A stretch of DNA of 52,882 nt, from positions 1 to 52,882 of the forward strand of contig NZ_BCSN01000016.1 of assembly GCF_001570885.1 (NCBI RefSeq), read 5' to 3'. Origin of the DNA: Micrococcus lylae NBRC 15355 (GTDB lineage Bacteria; Actinomycetota; Actinomycetes; Actinomycetales; Micrococcaceae). The notes beneath the pieces were generated by a model that saw nothing but the letters and a program-made list of their open reading frames with translations, did no database searches and had not been told where the DNA came from. Made by a program: the position numbers and the translations under genes. Below are positions 28,481 through 36,589 of the stretch, in pieces. Numbering within the stretch: the stretch's first letter is position 1; each line of letters begins with the position of its first letter.

Positions 28481-28801
28481 ATGTCGAACTCGTCGACTGC
28501 CACTGACCTGGACCTGATCGAGCCCGTCCATCCGGGCGAGATCCTCTTGGCGGACTTCATCCAGGGCTTCGACCTGTCTCAGAACCGCGTGGCGGTCGCC
28601 CTGGGCGTCCCGCCGCGCCGCATCAACGAGATCGTCCTCGGCAAGCGCGGCATCACCGCCGACACCGCCATTCGGTTGGCGCGCTACTTCGGCACATCGG
28701 AACAGTTCTGGATGAACCTTCAGGTCGACTACGAGCTGCGCATGCAGCATCGGGTGCTCGACGGGCAACTCGAGGAGATCCAGCCCCTGCAGGTCGCTTG
28801 A
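28481..28801 (+). CDS. higA: HigA-type antitoxin, XRE family
   Basis: A 106-residue antitoxin with the family opening PVHPGEILLADFI and a helix-turn-helix (LSQNRVAVALGVPPRRINEI to about residue 75). HigA neutralises HigB and represses the operon. The ATG at 28481 follows AAGGAGGAGCGGAGG. An intact higB would end 26 bases inside this gene, so the two were originally translationally coupled; the frameshifted higB stops 15 bases before it. The gene itself looks intact. Confidence 0.92.
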   Translation: MSNSSTATDLDLIEPVHPGEILLADFIQGFDLSQNRVAVALGVPPRRINEIVLGKRGITADTAIRLARYFGTSEQFWMNLQVDYELRMQHRVLDGQLEEIQPLQVA

Positions 28802-28855
28802 GCCCTCGGCGCCTCCCGCCCCGTCGGTGCTCGGTCTCTTCGTCGAATGCAGGTG

Positions 28856-28923
28856 TTCCGAGACTCGACGCTCTCCCGAACGAAAGCGCTCTGGAACTCG
28901 ACCGTTTCCCGAACGAAAACGCT
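28856..28923 (-). repeat. 33-bp repeat, inverted array right of higBA
   Basis: Read on the minus strand, two units with a 33-base period match the left array over about 60 bases with few differences. The hairpins become CGTT-CGGGA-AACG and CGTTC-GGGA-GAGCG; the latter keeps pairing through a G-T/U wobble. The array starts about 12 bases after the methyltransferase stop codon, read in that gene's direction. Confidence 0.88.
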
Positions 28924-28934
28924 CGGGGCGGCGA

Positions 28935-29561
28935 TCAGCTCTTCCTGCTCACCTTCAGGATCCGGAAGCCCTTCACGCTGTCCGCGCGCTCGGCGGTGAA
29001 CTCGCTGGGCGCCCGCTGCTGGAGCATCGTGCGGATCCACGGCAGCAGCGAGTCCGCCCCGAGGTTCTTCTGCACCACCAGCCACGCCTGCCCGCCCGGG
29101 TTCAGCGCCGGCAGCCACCGCTGCAGCAGCGCATGCAGAGCCGGCTTGCCGATGCGGATCGGCGGATTGGACCAGATCAGGTCGAAGCCGGCATCCTCGG
29201 CCACCTCCTCCGGACGCACCGCCGTCACGTTGCCCGCGCCCACGGCGGCGGCGTTGTCCCGGCACAGCGCCAACGAGCGCTCGTTGACCTCCACCGCCGT
29301 CACCGTCGCGGCCGGGGACTGCAGCGCCATGCTCAGGGCGATCGGACCCCAGCCGGCGCCCACGTCCAGGAACGATCCCTCCGCCGGCGGCTGCGGCACC
29401 ACCGACAGCAGGGCGCCGGTGCCCTTGTCGATCCCCTCGGGGGAGAAGACCCCGTTCGCGGTCTGCACGCGCACCTGCCGCCCGGCCAGCTCGACGCTGA
29501 TCGTGCGGCGGCGTTCGGGGGTGCCGGGGTCTGCGGAGAAGTAGTGGGCGCTGCTGGTCAC
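28935..29561 (-). CDS. class I SAM-dependent methyltransferase, RsmC/RlmG-like
   Basis: A 208-residue methyltransferase. The SAM-binding motif is LDVGAGWGPIALSMA, and the catalytic motif NPPIR starts at Asn132, a pattern typical of N2-guanine rRNA methyltransferases. It corresponds to the C-terminal half of RsmC/RlmG; the pseudo-domain of those enzymes is absent, as in many actinobacterial homologues. The exact base modified is not known. The GTG start at 29561 has TACGAT seven bases upstream. It converges on the dapF/higBA side and is divergent from hflX. Confidence 0.85.
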   Translation of the reverse strand: MTSSAHYFSADPGTPERRRTISVELAGRQVRVQTANGVFSPEGIDKGTGALLSVVPQPPAEGSFLDVGAGWGPIALSMALQSPAATVTAVEVNERSLALCRDNAAAVGAGNVTAVRPEEVAEDAGFDLIWSNPPIRIGKPALHALLQRWLPALNPGGQAWLVVQKNLGADSLLPWIRTMLQQRAPSEFTAERADSVKGFRILKVSRKS

Positions 29562-29568
29562 GGCCACG

Positions 29569-29574
29569 ATCGTA
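29569..29574 (-). promoter_or_regulatory. -10 box of the methyltransferase gene, leaderless type
   Basis: On the minus strand TACGAT lies seven bases before the GTG start. Confidence 0.6.
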
Positions 29575-29652
29575 CCGGCGCCCCACCGGGACCCGTCCGC
29601 GGACAGAGCGGGCGGCGAACCGGCGCCCCGTGCACACCAGGCGCCGGATCGG

Positions 29653-29658
29653 TATGCT
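29653..29658 (+). promoter_or_regulatory. -10 box of the hflX leader transcript
   Basis: TATGCT with exactly seven bases to the ATG of the six-codon ORF, the same geometry as the leaderless protein genes in this window. Confidence 0.55.
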
Positions 29659-29665
29659 GTCCCGC

Positions 29666-29686
29666 ATGTTCCTGATGTACCTCTGA
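29666..29686 (+). CDS. putative six-residue leader peptide MFLMYL
   Basis: ATG TTC CTG ATG TAC CTC TGA starts seven bases after a TATGCT box, so it would be translated from the first base of the transcript. It lies about 295 bases upstream of hflX. HflX rescues or splits stalled ribosomes and gives macrolide/lincosamide resistance in some bacteria, where short leader ORFs control related genes. A regulatory role here is inferred from position, geometry and the downstream pairing options. Confidence 0.5.
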   Translation: MFLMYL

Positions 29687-29980
29687 GCCCACGGCTCGAG
29701 CACCGCTCGCCGACAGCTCCGCCCCGTCCGCACCCACCCGGTGCCGCCCGTGCGCGCCCCGCGTGCCACGGCTGACGGAGGCGACCAGGAACCCCCGCAT
29801 GCCCGAGCAGGAGTAGGCGACCGTCCGTCGTCGTCAATCTCCTCCTGCACAGGGTGCGCCGCTTCCACAGCCTGTCGCTCCGGCGGTCCACCGCAGAGAC
29901 CACCCACTACGCTTGAGACCCGGGCCCGCCGGCGCCCGCGCGGCACCGATGCCGCCGCCCCGGCCGGCCCAGAGGAGACC

Positions 29981-31600
29981 ATGACCCAGAAGAACAGCCA
30001 CACCCCGGACGTCGACCCCCAGCAGCCGGGGGATGACGACATCCAGGCCGTTATCGACCGCATCCTCGCCACCCACGGCGGCGCTCAGGACCAGACCCAC
30101 GACGACGGCCGCTCGCCGGCGGCCGCCGACCTCGCCGCTGAGGACGGCTCGGCAGAGCGTGGCTCCGCCCTGTCCGGCCGGGCGCTCGCGCTCGACGACG
30201 GCGGCCATGGGCACACCGGCTACGACGGCGACCAGGATGAGCTCGCCGAGCGCAACGCCCTGCGCCGCGTCGCCGGGCTGTCCACCGAGCTCGAGGACAT
30301 GTCCGAGGTCGAGTACCGCCAGCTCCGCCTGGAACGCGTGGTGCTCGCCGGCGTCTGGAGCGAGGGCACCGCCGAGGACGCCGAGAACTCGCTGCGCGAG
30401 CTCGCCGCGCTCGCCGAGACCGCCGGCTCCGAGGTCCTGGACGGCGTCATCCAGCGCCGCCACACCCCGGACCCGGCCACCTACCTCGGCAAGGGCAAGG
30501 CCCAGGAGCTGCGGGAGATCGTCGCCATGACCGGCGCGGACACCGTGGTGGTGGACTCCGAGATCGCCCCGTCCCAGCGCCGTGCGCTCGAGGACCTGGT
30601 GCGCGTGAAGGTCATCGACCGCACCGCCCTGATCCTGGACATCTTCGCCCAGCACGCGAAGTCGCGCGAGGGCCGCGCCCAGGTGGAGCTGGCCCAGCTC
30701 GAGTACCTGCTGCCGCGCCTGCGCGGCTGGGGAGAGTCCATGTCCCGCCAGGCCGGCGGCCGCGCCGCCGGCGGCGAGGGCATCGGCTCCCGCGGCCCCG
30801 GAGAGACCAAGATCGAGCTGGACCGCCGCCGCATCCGCACCCGGATGGCCAAGCTGAAGAAGGACATCGCGGGCATGAAGCCGGCCCGCGAGGCCAAGCG
30901 CGCCAACCGCCGCCGCAACAGGGTGCCCTCCGTGGCGATCGCCGGCTACACCAACGCCGGCAAGTCCTCCCTGCTCAACCGCCTCACCAAGGCCGGCGTG
31001 CTCGTGGAGAACGCCCTGTTCGCCACCCTGGACCCGACCGTCCGCAAGGCGGTCACCCCGGACGGGATCGGCTACACCCTCTCGGACACCGTGGGCTTCG
31101 TGCGCAACCTGCCCACCCAGCTGGTGGAGGCCTTCCGCTCCACCCTGGAGGAGGTCACGGACTCGGACGTGATCCTCCATGTGGTGGACGCCGCCCACCC
31201 GGACCCGGAAGGGCAGATCGCCGCCGTGCGCGGGGTGCTCGCCGAGGTGGACGCGCAGAACATCCCGGAGATCATCGTCCTGAACAAGGCGGACGCGGCA
31301 GATCCGGCCGTGATCGCCCGCATCCGCGCCAAGGAGCCGCACACCGCGGTGGTCTCCGCACGCACCGGCGAGGGCATCGAGGCGCTGGAGCAGCTGATCG
31401 CGGACACCATCCCGCGGCCGAACGTGCCGATGGAGGTGCTCATCCCCTTCACCCACGGCGAGCTCGTCTCCCGCCTGCACTCCCCGGACGCGGAGATCCT
31501 CTCCGAGACCTATGAGGAGGGCGGCACCCGCATGCACGTGCTCGTCCGGCCGGATGTGGCCGGGGAGATCGAGGCCTACCGCGTGGACCGGCAGGACTGA
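29981..31600 (+). CDS. hflX: GTPase HflX
   Basis: A 539-residue ribosome-associated GTPase. After a variable acidic N-terminus of about 100 residues comes the HflX domain (ATYLGKGKAQELREIV) and a coiled linker. The G domain starts with the P-loop GYTNAGKS (G322-S329). The G2/G3 region includes DTVGFVRNLP and G4 reads LNKAD. HflX splits stalled or idle 70S ribosomes. The ATG at 29981 follows AGAGGAGA; the frame is open further upstream but that part belongs to the leader. Its stop overlaps the start of the helicase gene by one base. Confidence 0.96.
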   Translation: MTQKNSHTPDVDPQQPGDDDIQAVIDRILATHGGAQDQTHDDGRSPAAADLAAEDGSAERGSALSGRALALDDGGHGHTGYDGDQDELAERNALRRVAGLSTELEDMSEVEYRQLRLERVVLAGVWSEGTAEDAENSLRELAALAETAGSEVLDGVIQRRHTPDPATYLGKGKAQELREIVAMTGADTVVVDSEIAPSQRRALEDLVRVKVIDRTALILDIFAQHAKSREGRAQVELAQLEYLLPRLRGWGESMSRQAGGRAAGGEGIGSRGPGETKIELDRRRIRTRMAKLKKDIAGMKPAREAKRANRRRNRVPSVAIAGYTNAGKSSLLNRLTKAGVLVENALFATLDPTVRKAVTPDGIGYTLSDTVGFVRNLPTQLVEAFRSTLEEVTDSDVILHVVDAAHPDPEGQIAAVRGVLAEVDAQNIPEIIVLNKADAADPAVIARIRAKEPHTAVVSARTGEGIEALEQLIADTIPRPNVPMEVLIPFTHGELVSRLHSPDAEILSETYEEGGTRMHVLVRPDVAGEIEAYRVDRQD

Positions 31601-33684
31601 TGGGGACGCAGCAGAGCACCCCGCGCACGGACCGCGAGCGCGAGGCCCTCGCGCTGCTGGACGCCGCCGTGGAGGCCACCGGCGGTCAGCACCGCGAGGG
31701 CCAGCGGGAGATGGTCCTGCAGGTCGCCCGGTCCCTGGAGTCCCGGCGGCACCTGCTGGTGCAGGCCGGCACCGGCACCGGCAAGTCGCTGGCCTACCTC
31801 ATCCCGGCGCTGCAGCACGCCATGGAGCAGGAGGACCCCGTGGTGGTGGCCACCGCGACCCTCGCCCTCCAGGCGCAGATCATGCGCCGGGACGCGCCCC
31901 GGCTGATCGAGGCCCTCAGGGACGAGCTCCCGCGCGAGCCGGTGGTGGCCCTGGTGAAGGGCCGTTCCAACTACCTGTGCCGACACAAGGTGGACGGCGG
32001 CTACCCCGGGGACGAGGACGCCGAGACCCTCTTCACCGTGGCGGACGACGGCGGCATGCTCTCCACCGAGGCGGATGACGAGTCCGGTCCCACCACCTCC
32101 CTCGGGCGCGAGGTCGTGTACCTGCGCACGTGGGCCGAGCAGACGGAGACCGGTGACCGGGACGACCTCGAGGTCCCCGTCACGGACCGCGCCTGGCGGC
32201 AGGTCTCGGTCTCCGCGACCGACTGCCTCGGCGCCTCCAAATGTCCCGTGGCCGAAGAGTGCTTCTCCGAGCGCGCCCGCGCCAACGCCGCCGACGCGGA
32301 CGTGGTGGTCACCAACCACGCGATGCTCGCGATCTCCGCGTTCGAGGGCCTGGCCGTGCTGCCGGAGTACTCGGCGGTGATCGTGGACGAGGCCCATGAG
32401 CTGCAGGACCGGGTCACCGGCGCGGTCACCGGGCAGCTGTCCGGCTCGATCGTGCTGGGAGCGGCCACGTCGTTGCGCCGCCACGGCACCGTGGCCGTGG
32501 AGGACCTCGTCGCGGCCGCAGCGAGCCTGGACGCCGCCTTCACCCCCTGCCCCTCCGGGCTGCTGGCCACCGGCCTGGACGACGCGCAGGAGACCGCGCT
32601 CAACGCCGTGCTCGCCGCCGTCCGGCAGTGCCTGTCCGACCTCGGCACCGGCAAGGAGACCGAGACCGACGGCGGCCGTCAGATGGCCCGGGCCCGCGCT
32701 CTGGACGTGCTCGAGGTGACCGAGCGGATGCTCGCCGCACGGCCCGAGGCCGACTTCCCGGAGGTCGTCTGGGCCACCCGTCCCGGCCACTTCGAGCCCG
32801 GAGTCGGCTGGCAGCCCGGCAACGAGGAGGACCCGCCCCAGCTCTACGTGGCCCCGCTCTCGGTGGCCGGCAAGCTGCGCGAGGGGCTGTTCGGCGCCGC
32901 CACTACTGTGCTCACCTCCGCCACCCTGACCGTGGGCACGGGCGAGCGCCGCTTCGACTCCGTGGCCGGGGACGTGGGCCTGGCCGGACCGGACGCGCCG
33001 AGGTTCACGGTCGCGGACGTCGGCAGTCCCTTCGACTATCCGCGGCAGGGGGTGCTCTACGTGGCCCGCCACCTTCCCAAGCCGGGCCGCTTCGCCTCCG
33101 AGGAGTCCCTGGACGAGCTCGAGCGGCTCATCACCGCCTCCCGCGGCGGGGCGCTGGGTCTGTTCTCCTCCCGCCGGGCCGCCGAGGACGCCGCCGAGGC
33201 CATGCGCCGCCGGTGCGGGAAGGACATCGAGATCCTCTGCCAGGGCGACGCCACCCTCTCCGCGCTGGTCAAGCAGTTCGCCGAGGAGCCGGACACCTGC
33301 CTGTTCGGCACCATGAGCCTCTGGCAGGGCGTGGACGTCCCGGGCCCCTCGCTGCGCCTGGTGGTGATCGACCGCATCCCGTTCCCACGTCCGGACGACC
33401 CGCTCTCCCTGGCCCGCACCCGTGCGATCAGCAGCCACGGCGGCAACGGGTTCATGGCGGTCTCCGCCACCCACGCCGCCATCCGCCTGGCCCAGGGCGC
33501 CGGCCGTCTCATCCGCTCCGTGCAGGACAGGGGCGTGGTGGCCGTGCTCGACTCCCGTCTGGCCACCGCCCGCTACGGCGGCTTCCTCGCCTCGGCCCTG
33601 CCGGACTTCTGGCGCACCACGGACCCGACGGTGGTGGAAGGCGTCCTCGGCCGCCTCGCCGCGTCCGTGGATCAGGACGGCTGA
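31600..33684 (+). CDS. DinG/XPD-type ATP-dependent DNA helicase
   Basis: A 694-residue superfamily 2 helicase. Walker A GTGTGKS is at residues 57-63 and the DEAH box at 263-266. Cys127, Cys209, Cys215 and Cys221 lie between them, in the position of the iron-sulfur cluster of XPD/DinG enzymes. The C-terminal motif QGAGRLIRS is helicase motif VI. Such enzymes unwind 5'-overhang or structured DNA in repair. Translation is coupled to hflX (TGATG). It is convergent with lexA, sharing a palindromic terminator. No SOS box is seen in front of it. Confidence 0.93.
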   Translation: MGTQQSTPRTDREREALALLDAAVEATGGQHREGQREMVLQVARSLESRRHLLVQAGTGTGKSLAYLIPALQHAMEQEDPVVVATATLALQAQIMRRDAPRLIEALRDELPREPVVALVKGRSNYLCRHKVDGGYPGDEDAETLFTVADDGGMLSTEADDESGPTTSLGREVVYLRTWAEQTETGDRDDLEVPVTDRAWRQVSVSATDCLGASKCPVAEECFSERARANAADADVVVTNHAMLAISAFEGLAVLPEYSAVIVDEAHELQDRVTGAVTGQLSGSIVLGAATSLRRHGTVAVEDLVAAAASLDAAFTPCPSGLLATGLDDAQETALNAVLAAVRQCLSDLGTGKETETDGGRQMARARALDVLEVTERMLAARPEADFPEVVWATRPGHFEPGVGWQPGNEEDPPQLYVAPLSVAGKLREGLFGAATTVLTSATLTVGTGERRFDSVAGDVGLAGPDAPRFTVADVGSPFDYPRQGVLYVARHLPKPGRFASEESLDELERLITASRGGALGLFSSRRAAEDAAEAMRRRCGKDIEILCQGDATLSALVKQFAEEPDTCLFGTMSLWQGVDVPGPSLRLVVIDRIPFPRPDDPLSLARTRAISSHGGNGFMAVSATHAAIRLAQGAGRLIRSVQDRGVVAVLDSRLATARYGGFLASALPDFWRTTDPTVVEGVLGRLAASVDQDG

Positions 33685-33715
33685 CGCCGCCTTCCCGACG
33701 ACGGCTCCTCACCTG

Positions 33716-33749
33716 CACGAAGCCCCTCACCCGGGTGAGGGGCTTCGTG
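33716..33749. terminator. bidirectional terminator between the helicase gene and lexA
   Basis: A perfect palindrome with 17-base arms (33716-33732, 33733-33749) reading CACGAAGCCCCTCACCC and its complement. It lies between convergent stops and works in either direction. Confidence 0.85.
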
Positions 33750-33766
33750 GCGCCGGGCGGTGCGGC

Positions 33767-34519
33767 TCAGAGGGCGCGGAGCACGGTGACGACGCGGCCC
33801 ATGATCGTGGCGTGGTCTCCCAGGATCGGCTCGTAGGCGGTGTTCTGCGGCAGCAGCCAGGTGTGGCCGTCGCGCTGACGGAAGGTCTTCACGGTGGCCT
33901 CGTCGTCCATCAGGGCGGCGACGATGTCCCCGTTCACGGCGGTGTTCTGGCGGCGGACCACCACCCAGTCGCCGTCGCAGATGGCGGCGTCCACCATCGA
34001 GTCACCGGAGACCTTGAGCATGAACAGCTCGCCCTCGCCGGTGAGGCGGCGGGGCAGTGCCATGACGTCCTCGACCTGCTGGTCGGCGAGGATCGGCCCA
34101 CCGGCGGCGATGCGGCCGACCCACGGCACGGGGACGGAGTCTCCCTCCTCCGTGCCGGTGTGCCATGTGGGCAGCGCCGAGACCACGGCGTCGCCGTCGG
34201 CGGACGTCGCGCCGGCTGCGGCCTCACCGGCGGCCTCGCCGGAGGCGGCCAGGAGTGTCCCGTCCTCGTCCCGCAGCACCTCGAGGGCACGAGGGCGGCC
34301 CGGGTGGCGGCGCAGGTAGCCGAACTGTTCGAGGCGGGTGAGCTGGTGCTTCACGGAGGAGAGTGAGCCCAGGCCGGCGGCGTCGCCGATCTCGCGCATG
34401 GACGGCGGGTAGCCGTGCTCGGCGATGGACGCGCGGATCGTCTCCACGATCGCGCGCTGGCGCGGCGTGAGGGTCTGCGGCGTCCCGGTGGGGTGCTCAG
34501 GGGGCTGAGGAGTGGCCAT
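33767..34519 (-). CDS. lexA: SOS repressor LexA
   Basis: A 250-residue repressor. The N-terminal winged helix carries [20 protein letters not shown]. The self-cleavage site is Ala139-Gly140, with catalytic Ser174 and Lys211; the spacings (35 and 37 residues) equal those of E. coli LexA (84/119/156). A Ser/Gly/Ala-rich hinge of about 25 residues separates the domains. The ATG at 34519 gives [10 protein letters not shown]; a longer reading to 34684 would run into the SOS boxes and is rejected. It is divergent from the LysM gene with shared operators. Confidence 0.96.
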   Translation of the reverse strand: MATPQPPEHPTGTPQTLTPRQRAIVETIRASIAEHGYPPSMREIGDAAGLGSLSSVKHQLTRLEQFGYLRRHPGRPRALEVLRDEDGTLLAASGEAAGEAAAGATSADGDAVVSALPTWHTGTEEGDSVPVPWVGRIAAGGPILADQQVEDVMALPRRLTGEGELFMLKVSGDSMVDAAICDGDWVVVRRQNTAVNGDIVAALMDDEATVKTFRQRDGHTWLLPQNTAYEPILGDHATIMGRVVTVLRAL

Positions 34520-34659
34520 GGCGGTCCGTTCCTGCTCGGCGGCGTCGGCGGTGTTCCCTATCGTGTCCGCCCCTTGTGGTCTGCTGTCCGGCGTCACCTG
34601 GAGAGGGTCGTCCACGGGTGGAACCCGTGGCTCGACCGTAGCCCAGGAGACCGACCGGT

Positions 34660-34675
34660 TCAAAGATATGTTCGA
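34660..34675 (-). promoter_or_regulatory. imperfect SOS box on the lexA side
   Basis: TCAAAG-ATAT-GTTCGA differs from the LexA palindrome at two positions, both in one half-site. It probably helps autoregulate lexA. Confidence 0.55.
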
Positions 34676-34715
34676 ACTCGGCATGGCGTGTCTCGAAGAC
34701 GTGTGCTAGAAAAGT

Positions 34716-34744
34716 GTTCGAACAGATCGAACGGATGTTCGAAC
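34716..34744 (+). promoter_or_regulatory. SOS box cluster between lexA and the LysM gene
   Basis: A perfect box TCGAAC-GGAT-GTTCGA lies at 34727-34742, flanked by further GTTCGAAC half-site palindromes at 34716-34723 and 34737-34744. TAGAAA at about 34706 could be the -10 of the LysM gene, so bound LexA would block early transcription. Confidence 0.9.
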
Positions 34745-34780
34745 AGCCTGCTCCGGCAGGTGGAAAGGCAAGGCAGCACC

Positions 34781-35149
34781 ATGAACGCTCGCACCCGCTC
34801 CGTCACCCGCACCGGCACCGTCCAGGCCGCCGACTGGCGGCTGAACCGCCGCGGCCGCTTCGTCCTGCGCGGCCTGCCCGTGATGGTGCTGGCGGCCGTG
34901 CTCACCGCTCTGGCGGCCACGGCCCTGTCCATCACCCTGTCCCCGGCGGCCGTGTCCTCCAATCAGGCCGGCGCGGAGCTGGAGAAGGTCACCGTGATGC
35001 CCGGTGACAACCTGTGGGACATCGCCGGCCGTGTGGATCCGGCGGCCGACCGCTTCGCCACCATGGAACGCATCACCGAGCTCAACGGCCTCGAGGGCCG
35101 CACCCTCGAGACCGGCGACGACCTCTTCGTGCCGGCCATGGCGGACTGA
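34781..35149 (+). CDS. LysM-domain membrane protein, probable SOS cell-division regulator
   Basis: A 122-residue protein: cytoplasmic basic start, one membrane segment (about residues 34-58), then a LysM peptidoglycan-binding domain (VMPGDNLWDIAGRVDP onward to LFVPAMAD). It is divergent from lexA and has a perfect SOS box in its leader. The same arrangement is known for M. tuberculosis Rv2719c and C. glutamicum divS, which delay division after DNA damage; YneA of Bacillus is analogous. No hydrolase catalytic domain is visible. The role is inferred from context and architecture. Confidence 0.88.
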   Translation: MNARTRSVTRTGTVQAADWRLNRRGRFVLRGLPVMVLAAVLTALAATALSITLSPAAVSSNQAGAELEKVTVMPGDNLWDIAGRVDPAADRFATMERITELNGLEGRTLETGDDLFVPAMAD

Positions 35150-35176
35150 CCCGCCCGTGCCGGCCATGGCCGACTG
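35129..35176 (+). repeat. 28-base-period duplication over the LysM gene stop
   Basis: GTGCCGGCCATGGCGGACTG at 35129-35148 recurs at 35157-35176 with one change, so the last codons of the LysM gene are copied just after its stop. Confidence 0.75.
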
Positions 35177-35363
35177 CACCGGCTGGATCCCCGCACGTCG
35201 TGCCCCCGATCCCTTCATATCCTCCTCTTGCGCAGGAACGATCCCGCGGCTCCCGGCTGATCACAGGCCTGCTCCAGACCCCGCCGCCGCCCGGCGTGCT
35301 TCCCCCTCTGTCGCTGCCCGCGCCCTCGGGCGTCACGCGGCGGCCGCCGGCGGCGGCGGTTCC

Positions 35364-35369
35364 TAGACT
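35364..35369 (+). promoter_or_regulatory. -10 box of hisC, leaderless type
   Basis: TAGACT with a 7-base spacer (GATCGCC) to the hisC ATG. Confidence 0.65.
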
Positions 35370-35376
35370 GATCGCC

Positions 35377-36483
35377 ATGACCGATCTGGACGCCCTCCCG
35401 CTCCGCGAGTCCCTGAAGGGGCAGAGTCCCTACGGTGCGCCCCAGCTGGACGTCACCGTCGCGCTGAACACCAACGAGAACACGCATCCGGTGCCTCCGA
35501 TCGTGGCCGACGCCATCGTGCAGTCGGTCGCCCGGGTCGCCGGCGGTCTCAACCGCTACCCGGACCGTGAGTTCGTGGAGCTGCGCGAGCGTCTGGCGGA
35601 CTACCTCGGCCACGGCCTCACCCCGGAGCACCTCTGGGCGGCCAACGGCTCCAATGAGGTCCTCCAGCAGATCCTGCAGGCCTTCGGCGGCCCGGGCCGC
35701 TCCGTGCTGAGCTTCCTGCCCTCCTACTCCATGTATCCGCTGCTGGCCTCCGGCACGGACACCGAGTTCATCGACGGCGGCCGCGCCGCGGACTACACGC
35801 TCTCCGCCGAGCACGCCGCGGCCTGCATCCGCGGCCACCGCCCGAACCTCGTGTTCCTGGCGTCCCCGAACAACCCGACCGGCACCGCGCTGTCCCTGGA
35901 CACCATCCGCGCCGTCTACGACGCCACGGAGGAGGTCGCCGCCGCGGGCGGTCCGGCCGCCATGGTCGTGGTGGACGAGGCCTACGCCGAGTTCGCCCTC
36001 GCCGGCACCGAGCCGGCCCTCACCCTGCTCGATGGCCGACCGCGCCTGGTCGTCACCCGCACCATGTCCAAGGCCTTCGCCCTCGCCGGCGTCCGCCTCG
36101 GCTACATGGCCGCGGACCCGGCGGTCTGCGACGCGCTTCGCCTTGTGCGCCTGCCCTACCACCTCTCCGCCGTGAACCAGGCGACCGCCAACGCGGCCCT
36201 GCAGCACGTGGACGCGCTCCTGGAGACCGTGGAGGAGATCAAGGTGCAGCGCGACCGGATCGTGGACACCCTCCGCGACTACGGCCTCACCCCGGCCGTC
36301 TCGGACTCGAACTTCGTGTTCTTCGGCGGCCTCGAGGACGCGCACGCCGTCTGGCAGGGCCTGCTGGAGCGCGGCGTGCTCGTCCGGGACGTGGGCATCC
36401 CGCACCATCTGCGCGTCACCGCCGGCACCGAGGAGGAGACCACCGCGTTCCTCACCGCACTGGCCGAGGTGCTCGGCCGCTGA
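35377..36483 (+). CDS. hisC: histidinol-phosphate aminotransferase
   Basis: A 368-residue PLP-dependent fold-type I aminotransferase that converts imidazole acetol phosphate to histidinol phosphate. The PLP lysine is Lys232 in [25 protein letters not shown] and [10 protein letters not shown] are the expected cofactor-binding blocks. The start is fixed by the family opening ([14 protein letters not shown]) and the upstream -10 box. hisB follows after about 105 bases. Confidence 0.95.
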   Translation: MTDLDALPLRESLKGQSPYGAPQLDVTVALNTNENTHPVPPIVADAIVQSVARVAGGLNRYPDREFVELRERLADYLGHGLTPEHLWAANGSNEVLQQILQAFGGPGRSVLSFLPSYSMYPLLASGTDTEFIDGGRAADYTLSAEHAAACIRGHRPNLVFLASPNNPTGTALSLDTIRAVYDATEEVAAAGGPAAMVVVDEAYAEFALAGTEPALTLLDGRPRLVVTRTMSKAFALAGVRLGYMAADPAVCDALRLVRLPYHLSAVNQATANAALQHVDALLETVEEIKVQRDRIVDTLRDYGLTPAVSDSNFVFFGGLEDAHAVWQGLLERGVLVRDVGIPHHLRVTAGTEEETTAFLTALAEVLGR

Positions 36484-36589
36484 GACCGAGGCGGCACCGC
36501 ACCGCCCGCCTCCGTACGATGGGAGGCGATTCCCCGAACCGCCCGATCGCCCGGCCCGTCGCCGGCGACCGCACCCAGAGAGGACCGCC

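Larger units (their letters stand above)
29562..29980 (+). promoter_or_regulatory. long hflX leader region with candidate attenuator
   Basis: About 420 bases lie between the methyltransferase start and hflX. They hold the methyltransferase -10 box on the minus strand, a six-codon ORF at 29666 with its own -10 box, and two small hairpins just after it (GAGCC-CAC-GGCTC; CGAG-CACCG-CTCG). GCAGGAG (29807-29813) can pair with CTCCTGC (29842-29848). Overlapping the latter, TCTCCTC (29838-29844) is complementary to the hflX ribosome site GAGGAGA (29972-29978). The two pairings exclude each other, as in an attenuator. The folding is inferred by eye. Confidence 0.5.

Noticed and set aside
28809-28934. 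Small coding region reading through the right-hand 33-bp array
   Set aside because: The open frame is made of the repeat itself (ETRRSPERKRSG) and has no start context.
33422-34366. Plus-strand frame spanning the helicase 3' end and lexA
   Set aside because: It crosses a strong terminator palindrome and is antisense to lexA, with no recognisable domain.
33767-34684. Longer LexA starting at 34684
   Set aside because: The added residues overlap the SOS boxes and lack similarity; the ATG at 34519 gives the normal protein.
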